From Kineococcus mangrovi (GTDB lineage: Bacteria > Actinomycetota > Actinomycetes > Actinomycetales > Kineococcaceae): DNA of 64,000 bases. The stretch lies in the NCBI RefSeq assembly GCF_041320705.1, contig NZ_JBGGTQ010000003.1, positions 124,001 through 188,000 of the forward strand, read 5' to 3'. This document shows positions 28,407 to 37,202 of the stretch, in pieces. A model generated the notes under the pieces. It searched no databases. It was not told the DNA's origin and saw nothing but the letters and a program-made list of their open reading frames with translations. Position 1 is the first letter of the stretch, and every line of letters starts with the position of its first letter. Position numbers and translations under genes: made by a program.

Positions 28407-28444
28407 CACCGTCCCGGGGTGGTCCGCACCGCCCCGGGACGGTG
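28407..28444. terminator. Bidirectional hairpin between malQ and pepN
   Basis: 13-bp perfect arms CACCGTCCCGGGG and CCCCGGGACGGTG with a 12-nt loop, between convergent genes. Confidence 0.75.
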
Positions 28445-28448
28445 GGGC

Positions 28449-31007
28449 TCACCGCTGGGCGTCGCGCTCCTGCGCCCGCAGGGCGCGGGCCACCCCGTCC
28501 CGGTTCTCCAGCACCAGGCGACGCAGCGCCGGGGGCGCGTCCGGTTCGGCCTCCAGCCAGGCGTCGGTGCGCTCGACGAGGGCGTGGTCGGCCAGGTCGA
28601 GGGGGTAGAGCCCGGTGACGATCTGCTGGGCCATCTCGTTCGTCCGCTCCGCCCACACGGTGCGCAGCGCCGCGAAGTACGGCTCGACGAAGGGCCGGAG
28701 CAGCTCCTCGTCGTGGATCCGGGAGAACCCGCCGATGACGGAGGCCTGGACCGCGTTGGGCAGGTCGCCGCGCTCGACGACGTCGGCCCACGCCTGCTGC
28801 TTGGCCTCGGCGGTGGGCACCGCGGCGCGTGCCGCGGCGGCCGAGCGCTGACCCGTCGCGGTGGCGTCCCGCTCCAGCTCGGCCTCGACCGCCCCGGTGC
28901 CCCGGACACCACCGGCGACGAGCGCGGTGAGCAGCGCCCAGCGCATGTCCGCGTCGACCTCGAGGCCCTCGATGACGTGCGAGCCGTCGTACAGCCCCCC
29001 CACGACGGCGAGGTGCTCGGAGCTGCGGGCTGCCGAGGCGAACGCCCGGGCGAACTGCAGCTGCGTGTCGCTGCCGGGGGCCGCCGCCCGCAGCAGTTCC
29101 AGCAGCGTGCTCGCCGTGCGGGCGCGCACCTCCTCGCGGTGCGCGGGCGCCGCGTAGAGCTCGACGGTCGTCGTCAGCTGGCGCAGCAGCACGAGCGCGA
29201 CGGTGGAGTCGGCCCGGGCCGCGTCGCCGGGCAGCAGCGTCGTCAGCAGCAGGTCGACGTAGTCGCGGGCGGGGGACTCCCCGTCGCGCGTCATGTCCCA
29301 CAGGGCGGCTGCGACGAGCGAGCGGGGCAGGGAGTCGCGGAACGCGTCCAGGTGCTGCAGCGCGGTGGCCAGCGAGACGGCGTCCAGGCGGATCTTGGCG
29401 TAGGCGAGGTCGTCGTCGTTCACCAGGAGCAGGTCCGGACGCTTCCGGCCCACGAGCTGGGGCAGGTCGGTGCTCGCCCCCGCGGCGTCCAGCTCGACGC
29501 GCTCGGTGCGCTCGAAGCTGCCGTCGACCAGGTCGTAGCAGCCCAGCGCGATCCGGTGGGCCCGCAGGTGCGGGTGCGCCGCGGGCGCCTCCTGCAGCAA
29601 CCGGGCCGCGGTGATCGTGTCGTCGGCGTCGGTCTCCAGGACCGGTCGCAGCGTCGCCACGCCCGCCGTCTCCAGCCACTCCCGGGACCAGGCCGACAGG
29701 TCGCGGCCGGAGGTGGTCTCGAGCTCGCGCAGGAGGTCGACGAGTTCGGTGTTGCCGAACGCGTGCCGGGCGAAGTACGCCCGCACCCCGGCCAGGAACT
29801 CCTCGCGGCCCACGTAGGCGACGAGCTGCTTGAGCACGCTCGCGCCCTTGGCGTAGGTGATGCCGTCGAAGTTCACCTCGACGTCCTCGAGGTCGTTGAT
29901 CTCGGCGACGATCGGGTGGGTCGTCGGCAGCTGGTCCTGCCGGTAGGCCCAGGACTTCTCGAGGGAGTTGAAGGTCGTCCACGACCCCTTCCACTCCGTG
30001 GCCTCGGCCGCGGCCAGCGTGGAGGCGAACTCCGCGAAGGACTCGTTGAGCCACAGGTCGTTCCACCAGCGCATCGTCACGAGGTCGCCGAACCACATGT
30101 GCGCCAGCTCGTGCAGCACGGTGACGACGCGGCGCTCGACCGTGGCCCGCGGGACCTTGGAGCGGAAGACGTAGCTCTCGACGAAGGTGACCGCGCCGGC
30201 GTTCTCCATGGCACCGGCGTTGAACTCCGGCACGAACACCTGGTCGTACTTGGCGAACGGGTACGGCCGGTCGAACTCGCGCTCGAAGAACTCGAACCCC
30301 TGCTTCGTGGCGCGCACGACGTTCTCGGCGTCGAGGTGCTGGGCGAGGGACTTGCGGCAGTAGACCCCCAGGGGGATCGTCCGGCCGTCGGAGGAGACGA
30401 GGGAGTCCTGGGACCCCTCGTACGGGCCGGCGATGACCGCGGTGACGTACGACGACAGCCGCGGGGTGCGCTCGAACGTCCACCGGCTGCCCGTCTCGAC
30501 GGGTTCGCGGTGCTCGACGGGGGAGTTGGACACGACGCGCCAGTGCTCCGGGGCCGTCACCGTGAAGGTGAACTCGGCCTTGAGGTCGGGCTGCTCGAAC
30601 ACGGCGTAGACGCGGCGGGAGTCGGCGACCTCGAACTGGGAGTAGAGGTACACCTCGTCGTCGACGGGGTCGACGAAGCGGTGCAGCCCCTCGCCGGTGT
30701 TCATGTAGCGGCAGTCCGCCACGACGCGCAGCTCGTTCTCGGCCGCGAGGTCCTCGAGCTGGATCCGCACGCCGTCGTCCACGGCCGCCACGTCCAGGGC
30801 GGTGCCGTTGAGGACGACCTCGTGCACCGCGGCGCTGATGAGGTCCACGAACGTCGAGGCGCCGGGGGTGGCCGTGAACCGCGCCGTCGTGGTCGAGCGG
30901 AACGTCTCCGGTCCCGTCGTCAGGTCCAGCTCCACCCCGTAGTGCTCGACCTGCACCAGGCCGGCCCGCGTCCGGGCCTCCTCGCGCGTCAGGTTCTCGC
31001 CAGGCAC
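28449..31007 (-). CDS. pepN: Aminopeptidase N (M1 zinc metallopeptidase), 852 aa
   Basis: Removes N-terminal residues from peptides. Zinc-binding HELAH sits at residues 299-303 with the third ligand Glu322 in NESFAEF, and the substrate-recognising GAMEN at 265-269. A beta-rich N-terminal domain precedes, and a long helical ERAP1-type C-terminal domain fills the rest. There is no signal peptide, so it is a cytosolic enzyme for peptide turnover, fitting with the Clp protease and oligopeptidase genes in the same window. Start GTG 31007 has GAGAGG upstream. Confidence 0.95.
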   Translation of the reverse strand: MPGENLTREEARTRAGLVQVEHYGVELDLTTGPETFRSTTTARFTATPGASTFVDLISAAVHEVVLNGTALDVAAVDDGVRIQLEDLAAENELRVVADCRYMNTGEGLHRFVDPVDDEVYLYSQFEVADSRRVYAVFEQPDLKAEFTFTVTAPEHWRVVSNSPVEHREPVETGSRWTFERTPRLSSYVTAVIAGPYEGSQDSLVSSDGRTIPLGVYCRKSLAQHLDAENVVRATKQGFEFFEREFDRPYPFAKYDQVFVPEFNAGAMENAGAVTFVESYVFRSKVPRATVERRVVTVLHELAHMWFGDLVTMRWWNDLWLNESFAEFASTLAAAEATEWKGSWTTFNSLEKSWAYRQDQLPTTHPIVAEINDLEDVEVNFDGITYAKGASVLKQLVAYVGREEFLAGVRAYFARHAFGNTELVDLLRELETTSGRDLSAWSREWLETAGVATLRPVLETDADDTITAARLLQEAPAAHPHLRAHRIALGCYDLVDGSFERTERVELDAAGASTDLPQLVGRKRPDLLLVNDDDLAYAKIRLDAVSLATALQHLDAFRDSLPRSLVAAALWDMTRDGESPARDYVDLLLTTLLPGDAARADSTVALVLLRQLTTTVELYAAPAHREEVRARTASTLLELLRAAAPGSDTQLQFARAFASAARSSEHLAVVGGLYDGSHVIEGLEVDADMRWALLTALVAGGVRGTGAVEAELERDATATGQRSAAAARAAVPTAEAKQQAWADVVERGDLPNAVQASVIGGFSRIHDEELLRPFVEPYFAALRTVWAERTNEMAQQIVTGLYPLDLADHALVERTDAWLEAEPDAPPALRRLVLENRDGVARALRAQERDAQR

Positions 31008-31123
31008 CGCACGTCCTCTCCTCGAACTGTCCAGGCCGGTCGCCCGCGGCGGCCGGTGTCTCCGACGACTCTGCCACGCCGCTGCGACACCGCCCCCTGC
31101 GACCGGGTGCCGGACCCCGGGAG

Positions 31124-31129
31124 CAGGAT
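31124..31129 (+). promoter_or_regulatory. Putative -10 element of the Rv2466c-like gene
   Basis: CAGGAT, 6 nt, then ATG 31136; no Shine-Dalgarno. Confidence 0.4.
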
Positions 31130-31135
31130 GAGGGC

Positions 31136-31771
31136 ATGACGACTCCGACGACTCCGACGAGCCCGCAGAGCAAGGCCCAGGCCGACTTCTGGTTCGACCC
31201 GCTGTGCCCGTGGGCCTGGATGACCTCCCGCTGGATGCTGGAGGTCGAACAGGTCCGCGACATCTCCGTGCGCTGGCACGTCATGAGCCTGTCGGTCCTC
31301 AACGAGGGCCGGGACCTGCCCGAGGAGTACCGGGAGCTCATGACGAGGGGGTGGGGGCCGGTGCGCGTCGTGACCGCGGCCCGCCTCCTGCACGGCGAGG
31401 ACGTCGTCCTGCCCCTCTACACCGCGATGGGCACCCGCATCCACCCCGGCGGGAACAAGGACTTCGACACCGTGATCGCCGAGTCCCTGGCGGAGGTCGG
31501 CCTGCCCGCCGACCTGGCCGCGGCCGCGCACTCCTCGACCTACGACACCGAGCTGCGCGCCTCCCACACCGAGGGGATCACCAAGGTGGGCGAGGACGTC
31601 GGGACGCCCGTGGTGGCCTTCGACGACGTCGCCTTCTTCGGTCCCGTCGTGACGCCCACGCCCCGGGGCGAGGCCGCCGGCCGGCTCTGGGACGGCTGCG
31701 TCCTCGTCGCGGGGGTGCAGGGGTTCTACGAGCTCAAGCGGACCCGCACGCAGGGCCCCGTCTTCGACTGA
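31136..31771 (+). CDS. DsbA-family protein of the mycothiol-dependent nitroreductase Rv2466c group, 211 aa
   Basis: Thioredoxin-fold oxidoreductase with a helical insertion. Similarity to mycobacterial Rv2466c runs over the full length: [19 protein letters not shown], then [15 protein letters not shown], then [20 protein letters not shown], then [20 protein letters not shown] and the end [10 protein letters not shown]. Rv2466c uses a CPWC active site and mycothiol. Here the motif is CPWA: Cys24 is kept but the resolving cysteine is Ala27. That would force a one-cysteine mechanism, with mycothiol completing the cycle, or a changed role. Probably cytosolic, oxidative-stress related by family. 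Confidence 0.88.
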   Translation: MTTPTTPTSPQSKAQADFWFDPLCPWAWMTSRWMLEVEQVRDISVRWHVMSLSVLNEGRDLPEEYRELMTRGWGPVRVVTAARLLHGEDVVLPLYTAMGTRIHPGGNKDFDTVIAESLAEVGLPADLAAAAHSSTYDTELRASHTEGITKVGEDVGTPVVAFDDVAFFGPVVTPTPRGEAAGRLWDGCVLVAGVQGFYELKRTRTQGPVFD

Positions 31772-31777
31772 CCCGCA

Positions 31778-31789
31778 CCGCCGCGGCGG
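31778..31789. terminator. Short palindrome between convergent genes
   Basis: CCGCCGCGGCGG between the Rv2466c-like gene and the DUF429 gene, inside a 29-nt gap, with flanking CCCGC/GCGGG that could lengthen the stem. Confidence 0.35.
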
Positions 31790-31800
31790 CGGGCCGCGGG

Positions 31801-32529
31801 TCAGACGACGATCCGCATCGGGAGCCCGCGCTCGTCCTCGTCCCCGCCGAGGACGCGCGCGGGACCCCCGGGGGACCACCCCGCCCACCGCAGCGCCGAC
31901 CACGCGCACGCGCCGGCGTCGAGGTGGTCGTCGCCGGGTGGGGCCGGCGGTCCCTGCAACCAGGTGCCGAGGGCGCTCGCACGCGCCGCGCGCCCCTCGG
32001 CGGTCTTCTTCGACGGCAGGACGTGGCCGGTCATCGCGGCGAAGGACAGCTCCGGGTGGGTCTCCACGACCAGCCCGCGGGCGTCCGGGGCCGCGGCCAG
32101 GGCCTCGTCGAGCGCCAGCACCGGCCCGCGCAGCCCCCACGTCTGCGCCGACAGCCCTTTGCCGTCGAGCAGCTCGCGGCAGCGGGTCCGGGCGGCGGCG
32201 TAGCCGGGCTGGGCCAGGACGTCGCGCGGGGGGACCAGGAAGACGCGCGGGTGAGCGCGTCCCAGGGCCCGCTTGGCGATCAGGTCGACCGGTCGCCACC
32301 CGTGCGCGGGCAGCCCGACCGGGACGTCGAGCCCGACGGCCACGGCACCATGGCGGCGGGCGAGGTCCAGGACGGCGCCGGCGTCCTGCCCGGCCAGGCT
32401 CTCCCAGCCGCGCAGGCGCGCCCGGTGCGCGCCGCCCTCGACGACGGCGACGGCCCAGCCGCCACGACGGCCGTCGACCCCCAGCACCACGACGCCCGGG
32501 GACACGCCCGGGGACACGTCCGACCCCAC
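31801..32529 (-). CDS. DUF429 domain protein (predicted RNase H-like nuclease fold), about 242 aa
   Basis: Conserved protein of unknown function with an RNase H-like fold by family. Visible features: an N-terminal strand with an acidic residue (VVLGVDGRRGGWAVAVVE), AVGLDVPVGLPAHGWRPVD, the arginine-rich segment AKRALGRAHPRVFLVPPR, VVETHPELSFAAM and a C-terminal DAGACAWSALRW. Start choice: GTG 32529 has GACGAT 6 nt upstream (leaderless pattern); GTG 32517, four codons inward, would also read well. The leading residues include a short duplicated VSPG. It is divergent from rpiB with only 36 nt between starts. Confidence 0.8.
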   Translation of the reverse strand: MGSDVSPGVSPGVVVLGVDGRRGGWAVAVVEGGAHRARLRGWESLAGQDAGAVLDLARRHGAVAVGLDVPVGLPAHGWRPVDLIAKRALGRAHPRVFLVPPRDVLAQPGYAAARTRCRELLDGKGLSAQTWGLRGPVLALDEALAAAPDARGLVVETHPELSFAAMTGHVLPSKKTAEGRAARASALGTWLQGPPAPPGDDHLDAGACAWSALRWAGWSPGGPARVLGGDEDERGLPMRIVV

Positions 32530-32535
32530 GGCGCG

Positions 32536-32541
32536 ATCGTC
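32536..32541 (-). promoter_or_regulatory. Putative -10 element of the DUF429 gene
   Basis: Minus-strand GACGAT, 6 nt before GTG 32529. It faces the rpiB -10 across 12 nt, so the two promoters must interleave their upstream parts. Confidence 0.4.
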
Positions 32542-32553
32542 GCACCGGGCTGC

Positions 32554-32559
32554 CAAGCT
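32554..32559 (+). promoter_or_regulatory. Putative -10 element of rpiB
   Basis: CAAGCT, 6 nt, then ATG 32566; no Shine-Dalgarno. Confidence 0.4.
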
Positions 32560-32565
32560 GACCCC

Positions 32566-33045
32566 ATGCGCGTCCACATCGGCACCGACCACGCCGGGTT
32601 CGAGCTCAAGGAGCACCTCGTGGCCCACCTGCGCGGGCAGGGCCACGACGTCGTCGACCACGGTGCCACCGCCTACGACGGGCAGGACGACTACCCGCCG
32701 TTCGTCCTGCGGGCCGCGCACGGCGTGGCCGGCGACCCCGGCAGCCTCGGCATCGTCATCGGCGGTTCGGGCAACGGGGAGCAGATCGCGGCGAACGTCG
32801 TCCCCGGGATCCGCTGCGCCCTGGCCTGGTCGGTCGAGACGGCCCGGCTCGCGCGCGAGCACAACGACGCGCAGTGCGTCGGCATCGGGGCGCGGATGCA
32901 CACCCTGGAGGAGGCCACCCTCCTCGCGGACACCTTCCTCACCACCCCCTTCTCCCAGGACCCGCGCCACGTCCGGCGCATCGAGATGCTCGACGAGTAC
33001 GCGCGCACGGGGGAGCTGCCCCCGTTGCCGGCCGCCGACGCCTGA
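32566..33045 (+). CDS. rpiB: Ribose-5-phosphate isomerase B, 159 aa
   Basis: Interconverts ribose 5-phosphate and ribulose 5-phosphate in the pentose phosphate pathway; cytosolic dimer. RpiB/LacAB marks: IGTDHAGFELKEHLVAHL at the N-terminus, the phosphate loop VIGGSGNGEQIAANVVPG and AREHNDAQCVGIGARMHT. The length is typical of the mycobacterial-type enzyme. Leaderless start as described for its -10. It is followed 10 nt later by nei in the same direction, so the two are probably co-transcribed. Confidence 0.95.
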   Translation: MRVHIGTDHAGFELKEHLVAHLRGQGHDVVDHGATAYDGQDDYPPFVLRAAHGVAGDPGSLGIVIGGSGNGEQIAANVVPGIRCALAWSVETARLAREHNDAQCVGIGARMHTLEEATLLADTFLTTPFSQDPRHVRRIEMLDEYARTGELPPLPAADA

Positions 33046-33055
33046 CGCGCGGGGC

Positions 33056-33853
33056 ATGCCCGAGGGGCACACCGTCCGGCGCGACGCCCACCGGCTGGCC
33101 GCGCGCTTCGCGGGGTCGCCGGTCGTCGTGAGCAGCCCGCAGGGGCGCTTCGAGCAGGGCGCCGCCCTGCTGGACGGGCGGACCCTCGTCTCGACCGACG
33201 CCCACGGCAAGCACCTGCTCGCCGCCTTCGACGACGGCCGCGTCCTGCACGTCCACCTCGGGCTCTACGGGAAGTGGACGGAGGGGGACGGGGTCCCCGA
33301 CGCGCCGCGCGGTCAGGTCCGCCTGCGGCTGGAGGGCGAGCGGGGCTGGGCCGACCTGCGCGGGCCCACGGCGTGCGAGGTGCTCGACTCCGGCGGGGTC
33401 GACGCCCTGCGCTCCCGCCTCGGTGCGGACCCGTTGCGCGCCGACGCCGACCCGGCGGTGGCGTGGGCCCGTGTCCACCGCAGCCGCTCGAGCACCGCGG
33501 GTCTGCTGATGCAGCAGGAGGTCGTCGCCGGTGTCGGGGTCGTCTACCGCGCGGAGGTCCTCTTCCGCGCCGGGATCAACCCCTACCGGCCCGGTCGCGA
33601 GCTGGGCGAGGGCGAGTGGGTGGCCGTGTGGGACGACCTCGTCACGCTCATGGCGGCCGGGGTGCGGGCCGGCCGGATCGTCACCACCCGGCCCGAGCAC
33701 CGCGCCCGCCGCACGGGACGGCCGACCCGGGCGGACTCCTGGTACGCGTACCGCCGTCAGGGGCAGCCCTGCCGGGTCTGCGGGACGGAGATCGCGTACG
33801 CGCAGCTGGCGCAGCGGCACCTCACGTGGTGCCCCTCGTGCCAGCCCCGGTGA
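33056..33853 (+). CDS. nei: Fpg/Nei-family DNA glycosylase (endonuclease VIII-like), 265 aa
   Basis: Bifunctional DNA glycosylase/AP lyase that removes oxidised bases. The protein begins MPEGHTVRR: Pro2 is the catalytic nucleophile after Met removal and Glu3 the general acid, and His5 marks the Nei2-like branch. The helix-two-turn-helix region is SSTAGLLMQQEVVAGVGVVYRAEVLF. A C-terminal zinc finger has four cysteines (CRVC and CPSC around a basic hairpin). Length is normal. It follows rpiB by 10 nt and ends 3 nt before the convergent glycerate kinase gene, leaving no room for a terminator. Confidence 0.93.
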   Translation: MPEGHTVRRDAHRLAARFAGSPVVVSSPQGRFEQGAALLDGRTLVSTDAHGKHLLAAFDDGRVLHVHLGLYGKWTEGDGVPDAPRGQVRLRLEGERGWADLRGPTACEVLDSGGVDALRSRLGADPLRADADPAVAWARVHRSRSSTAGLLMQQEVVAGVGVVYRAEVLFRAGINPYRPGRELGEGEWVAVWDDLVTLMAAGVRAGRIVTTRPEHRARRTGRPTRADSWYAYRRQGQPCRVCGTEIAYAQLAQRHLTWCPSCQPR

Positions 33854-33856
33854 ACG

Positions 33857-35110
33857 TCACCCCGCCGGGGTCGACGTCGCCGCCGGGCCCGTCCTCGTCC
33901 AGGTCGCCGCGACCCGGGCCCCGTGCTCGGCGCCCAGCGTCGCGGCGAGCTCGGCGAGCAGCCGGCGCGCGTCCCGCACGCACACCGCCGGGTCCGGTTC
34001 GAGGTCGGTGAGCGCGCGGGCGTCGCTGAAGCCGGCAGCGCGCCACCGCTGCTCGGGCAGGGTCCGCCGCCCGCTGACGACGACGACGGGAGCGGGGACG
34101 CGGGCCGCCGCGGCCGCCACGCCGACGGGCGTCTTGCCCCCGAGGGACTGCTCGTCGAAGCTGCCCTCCCCGGTCACCACGAGCGAGGCGTCGCGCGCCC
34201 GGTGCTCCCAGCCCGCCAGTTCCAGGACGACCTCCACGCCGGGTCGGCGGGTCGCGCCGAGCAGCCCCAGGGCCAGGAACCCGACCCCACCGGCCGCCCC
34301 GGCGCCGGGTTCGTCGCGGGCCTCGGTGCCCGTGGCCGCCGCGAGGACGTCGGCGAAGCGCGTCAGCGCCCGGTCCAGCAGGGCGACGTCGGCCGGGCCG
34401 GCGCCCTTCTGCGGCCCGAAGACCGCCGCCGCCCCGCGCGGGCCGAGCAGGGGGTTGTCGACGTCGGCGGCGAGCGTCCAGCGCACCGACGCCAGCCGCG
34501 GGTCCAGACCGGACAGGTCGAGGCGGTCCAGGTCCAGCAGGGCCGCGCCGCCGTCGGGCAGGTCGCGCCCGGCGGCGTCGAGCAGCCGCCCGCCGAGGGC
34601 CCGGAGGATGCCCGCGCCGCCGTCGGTGCTCGCGCTCCCGCCCACGGCCAGCACGACGTGCCGCGCGCCCGCGTCCAGCGCCAGCCGCACGAGGTCCCCG
34701 GTGCCGCGCGTGGAGGCCGTCAGGGGGGCGCGCACGCCACCGGGCAACCGGTCCAGGCCCGAGGCCTGCGCCATCTCGACGATCGCGGTGTCCCCGTCGC
34801 GCGCGTACGTCGCCTCCACGGGGGAACCCGTGGGCCCGGGCACCTGCGCGCCGACGGGGCGGAAGCCCGCCGAGCGGACCGCGGCCTCGACGGTGCCCTC
34901 GCCGCCGTCGGCGACGGGCAGTTCGACGGAGACGACGCCCCAGCCGGTGGTGTCCAGCCCGCGGGCGCGGGTCCCCTCGTCCAGCGCGTGCCAGAAGCCC
35001 CCGACGAAGTGCTCGGCGATCGTGTGCGCCACCTCGGTGGCCGTGAGCGACCCCTTGAACTTGTCGGGCGCCACGACGAGGTGGAACGCCGTCTGCTCGG
35101 GGGTCGGCAT
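33857..35110 (-). CDS. glxK: Glycerate kinase (GlxK family), 417 aa
   Basis: Phosphorylates glycerate, linking glyoxylate or serine breakdown to glycolysis. Family blocks: VVAPDKFKGSLTATEVAHTI at the N-terminus, ELPVADGGEGTVEAA, the phosphate-binding VLAVGGSASTDGGAGILRAL and VVTGEGSFDEQSLGGKTPVGVA. Length is slightly above the usual about 380 aa, with an insertion around residues 45-60. ATG 35110 is chosen because TAGGGT lies 7 nt upstream and homology begins just after it; the frame extends further without conserved sequence. Confidence 0.93.
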   Translation of the reverse strand: MPTPEQTAFHLVVAPDKFKGSLTATEVAHTIAEHFVGGFWHALDEGTRARGLDTTGWGVVSVELPVADGGEGTVEAAVRSAGFRPVGAQVPGPTGSPVEATYARDGDTAIVEMAQASGLDRLPGGVRAPLTASTRGTGDLVRLALDAGARHVVLAVGGSASTDGGAGILRALGGRLLDAAGRDLPDGGAALLDLDRLDLSGLDPRLASVRWTLAADVDNPLLGPRGAAAVFGPQKGAGPADVALLDRALTRFADVLAAATGTEARDEPGAGAAGGVGFLALGLLGATRRPGVEVVLELAGWEHRARDASLVVTGEGSFDEQSLGGKTPVGVAAAAARVPAPVVVVSGRRTLPEQRWRAAGFSDARALTDLEPDPAVCVRDARRLLAELAATLGAEHGARVAATWTRTGPAATSTPAG

Positions 35111-35117
35111 GGCGCGG

Positions 35118-35123
35118 ACCCTA
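35118..35123 (-). promoter_or_regulatory. Putative -10 element of glxK
   Basis: Minus-strand TAGGGT, 7 nt before ATG 35110. Confidence 0.55.
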
Positions 35124-35192
35124 CCGATCACGGGTCCGGGAACGACGCAGCGGCCGGTCCCCGGGGACCGGCCGCTGCGCGCTGACCTGGAG

Positions 35193-35263
35193 AGCGGGCG
35201 ACGGGAATCGAACCCGCGTAGCTAGTTTGGAAGACTAGGGCTCTACCATTGAGCTACGCCCGC
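35193..35263 (-). tRNA. tRNA-Gly (anticodon TCC)
   Basis: Minus-strand cloverleaf: acceptor GCGGGCG/CGCCCGC, D-arm AGCTCAATGGTAGAGC, anticodon stem CTAGT/ACTAG with the TCC loop, T-arm GGGTTCGATTCCC. No CCA encoded. Confidence 0.96.
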
Positions 35264-35375
35264 ATGCGGTCACGGGTGACCACGCGGTCGAGACGCCCTC
35301 GTGGAGCGCCTCGGGGGACAGCCTAGCGGGTCGTGAGCGGTAGCCTGCTGCCTGTGCCGCCCGTGCGGTGGTGCG

Positions 35376-35449
35376 CGGGGTGTGGCGCAGCTTGGTAGCG
35401 CGTCCGCTTTGGGAGCGGAAGGCCCCCGGTTCGAATCCGGGTACCCCGA
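35376..35449 (+). tRNA. tRNA-Pro (anticodon TGG)
   Basis: Plus-strand cloverleaf: acceptor CGGGGTG/TACCCCG with one wobble pair, anticodon stem CCGCT/AGCGG with loop TTTGGGA, T-arm CCCGGTTCGAATCCGGG. No CCA encoded. Confidence 0.96.
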
Positions 35450-35510
35450 CGGACGCGCGTCCGTCCGCCGTGCGGTCGGTCGCGCAGTGATGGGCCCCGG
35501 CGCGGACGGC

Positions 35511-35516
35511 TACGCT
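35511..35516 (+). promoter_or_regulatory. Putative -10 element of tig
   Basis: TACGCT about 90 nt upstream of the tig GTG, between tRNA-Pro and tig; it gives a leader with an AGGAG ribosome site. Confidence 0.45.
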
Positions 35517-35603
35517 TTCGCGGTACGTCGGGGCTGACCCGGCGCACCGCACGCCTGACCACGACCTCCGCCGTGCGCGGAGAGACCCCAGGAGACCCCT
35601 GCT

Positions 35604-37025
35604 GTGAAGAGCGACGTCGAGACCCTCAACGCGACCCGGGTGAAGTTCACCGTCGAGGTCGGCTACGACGAGCTGAAGCCCAGTCTCGACCAGGCCTACA
35701 AGTCGATCGCGGGTCAGGTGCAGGTCCCGGGCTTCCGCAAGGGCAAGGTGCCCCCGCGCGTCATCGACCAGCGCTTCGGCCGGGCCGTCGTGCTCGAGGA
35801 GGCCGTCAACGACGCGCTGCCGAAGTTCTACCAGCAGGCCGTCGAGGCCTCGGACTTCCTGCCCCTGGGCGCCCCGACCGTCGACGTCTCGCAGGCGCCG
35901 GACCCGGCCACCGGCGGGGACCTGAAGTTCTCCGTCGAGGTGGACGTGCGCCCGACCCTGGAGCTGCCCGACCTGTCGACCATCGAGGTCGCGGTCGACG
36001 ACCTGGAGGTGCCGCAGGAGGAGGTCGAGACCCGGCTGACCTCGCTGCGCGAGCGCTTCGGCACCCTGACCGGCGTCGACCGCCCCGCCGCCGACGGCGA
36101 CTTCGTCTCCATCGACCTGCTCGCCGAGATCGACGGCGAGGAGATCGAGAGCGCCAAGGGCATCAGCTACCGCATCGGCCAGGGCAACATGATCGACGGC
36201 CTCGACGAGGCCCTCACCGGTGTCGCCGCCGAGGGCACCACGACCTTCACCGCGCCGCTGGCCGGCGGGGACCGCCAGGGCGAGGACGCGCAGATCACCG
36301 TCACCGTGCAGTCGGTGAAGGAGCGCGTGCTGCCCGAGGCGGACGACGACTTCGCCCAGCTGGCCAGCGAGTTCGACACCCTCTCCGAGCTCAAGGCCGA
36401 CCTGCTCCAGCAGGTCGAGCAGTCCAAGAAGTTCGAGCAGGGCCTGCAGGCGCGCGACAAGGTCCTCGACAAGCTCCTCGAGGTCGTCGAGGTGCCGGTC
36501 CCGGCCTCCCTCGTCGAGGCCGAGATCCAGGCGCACCTGGAGCGCGAGAACCGCCTCGAGGACGCCGAGCACCGCGCCGAGATCGCCGAGTCCACCGAGC
36601 AGGCCATCCGCAGCCAGCTCCTGCTGGACGCGCTCGCCGAGCGCGAGGAGATCGGCGTCGAGCAGGGCGAGCTCATCGAGTACCTCGTCGGGCAGGCCCA
36701 GCAGTACGGCATGGACCCGAACCAGTTCGTCCAGATGGTCGATGGCGCCGGTCAGGTGCCCTCGATGGTCTCCGAGGTCCGCCGCCGCAAGGCGCTCGCG
36801 GTCGCCATGGAGCAGGCCACCGTGAAGGACGCCTCGGGCAACGCCGTCGACCTCGAGGAGCTCGTCGGCGGCGACGACGAGAGCACGGACGAGAGCACCG
36901 ACGAGGCCGTCGAGAGCCCCGCCACCGAGGCCGGCGAGACCGTCGACCCGACCGGTGAGGACGAGCAGGCCGCCGCCGAGCAGACCGCGGCGCAGGAGCC
37001 GGCGCAGGAGTCGGACAAGAGCTGA
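35604..37025 (+). CDS. tig: Trigger factor, 473 aa
   Basis: Ribosome-bound chaperone with peptidyl-prolyl isomerase activity. The N-terminal ribosome-binding domain carries the signature VPGFRKGKVP (the FRK loop that docks at the exit tunnel). An FKBP-type PPIase domain follows (about 160-245), then the helical C-terminal substrate cradle. The last about 50 residues are a Glu/Asp/Thr/Ala-rich low-complexity tail, longer than in E. coli but common in actinobacteria. GTG 35604 has AGGAG upstream. It is followed by a strong hairpin and then clpP1, an order conserved in bacteria. Confidence 0.96.
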   Translation: MKSDVETLNATRVKFTVEVGYDELKPSLDQAYKSIAGQVQVPGFRKGKVPPRVIDQRFGRAVVLEEAVNDALPKFYQQAVEASDFLPLGAPTVDVSQAPDPATGGDLKFSVEVDVRPTLELPDLSTIEVAVDDLEVPQEEVETRLTSLRERFGTLTGVDRPAADGDFVSIDLLAEIDGEEIESAKGISYRIGQGNMIDGLDEALTGVAAEGTTTFTAPLAGGDRQGEDAQITVTVQSVKERVLPEADDDFAQLASEFDTLSELKADLLQQVEQSKKFEQGLQARDKVLDKLLEVVEVPVPASLVEAEIQAHLERENRLEDAEHRAEIAESTEQAIRSQLLLDALAEREEIGVEQGELIEYLVGQAQQYGMDPNQFVQMVDGAGQVPSMVSEVRRRKALAVAMEQATVKDASGNAVDLEELVGGDDESTDESTDEAVESPATEAGETVDPTGEDEQAAAEQTAAQEPAQESDKS

Positions 37026-37033
37026 TCCCCGCC

Positions 37034-37068
37034 GCTGTGGGCGCACCGCTGCCCGGTGCGCCCACAGC
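37034..37068. terminator. tig terminator hairpin
   Basis: 15-bp perfect stem GCTGTGGGCGCACCG / CGGTGCGCCCACAGC with a 5-nt loop, 8 nt after the tig stop. It is followed by GAAAAG, not by a T-run. Confidence 0.85.
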
Positions 37069-37110
37069 GAAAAGGGCCTGGTCCCGACATGGTCGTCGAG
37101 GCCTGCGCGT

Positions 37111-37116
37111 TAGGGT
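37111..37116 (+). promoter_or_regulatory. Putative -10 element upstream of clpP1
   Basis: TAGGGT about 87 nt before the clpP1 GTG and after the tig hairpin, suggesting clpP1P2 has its own promoter. Confidence 0.4.
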
Positions 37117-37202
37117 CGAACGAGATCGGCGGAGCATCCGCCGGACCCTCCCGGACACGTCCGGGGTGGGTGGTCGACGCCAGGAGAGGGCCAGGGAACA
37201 GC

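Noticed and set aside
35193-35449. tRNA-Gly and tRNA-Pro as borders of an island
   Set aside because: The genes on both sides are core housekeeping genes and no integrase or direct repeats are present.
35235-37046. Minus-strand open frame of about 600 codons over tig
   Set aside because: Antisense to trigger factor and the tRNA-Pro region; Leu/Gly/Val/Asp-rich shadow sequence.
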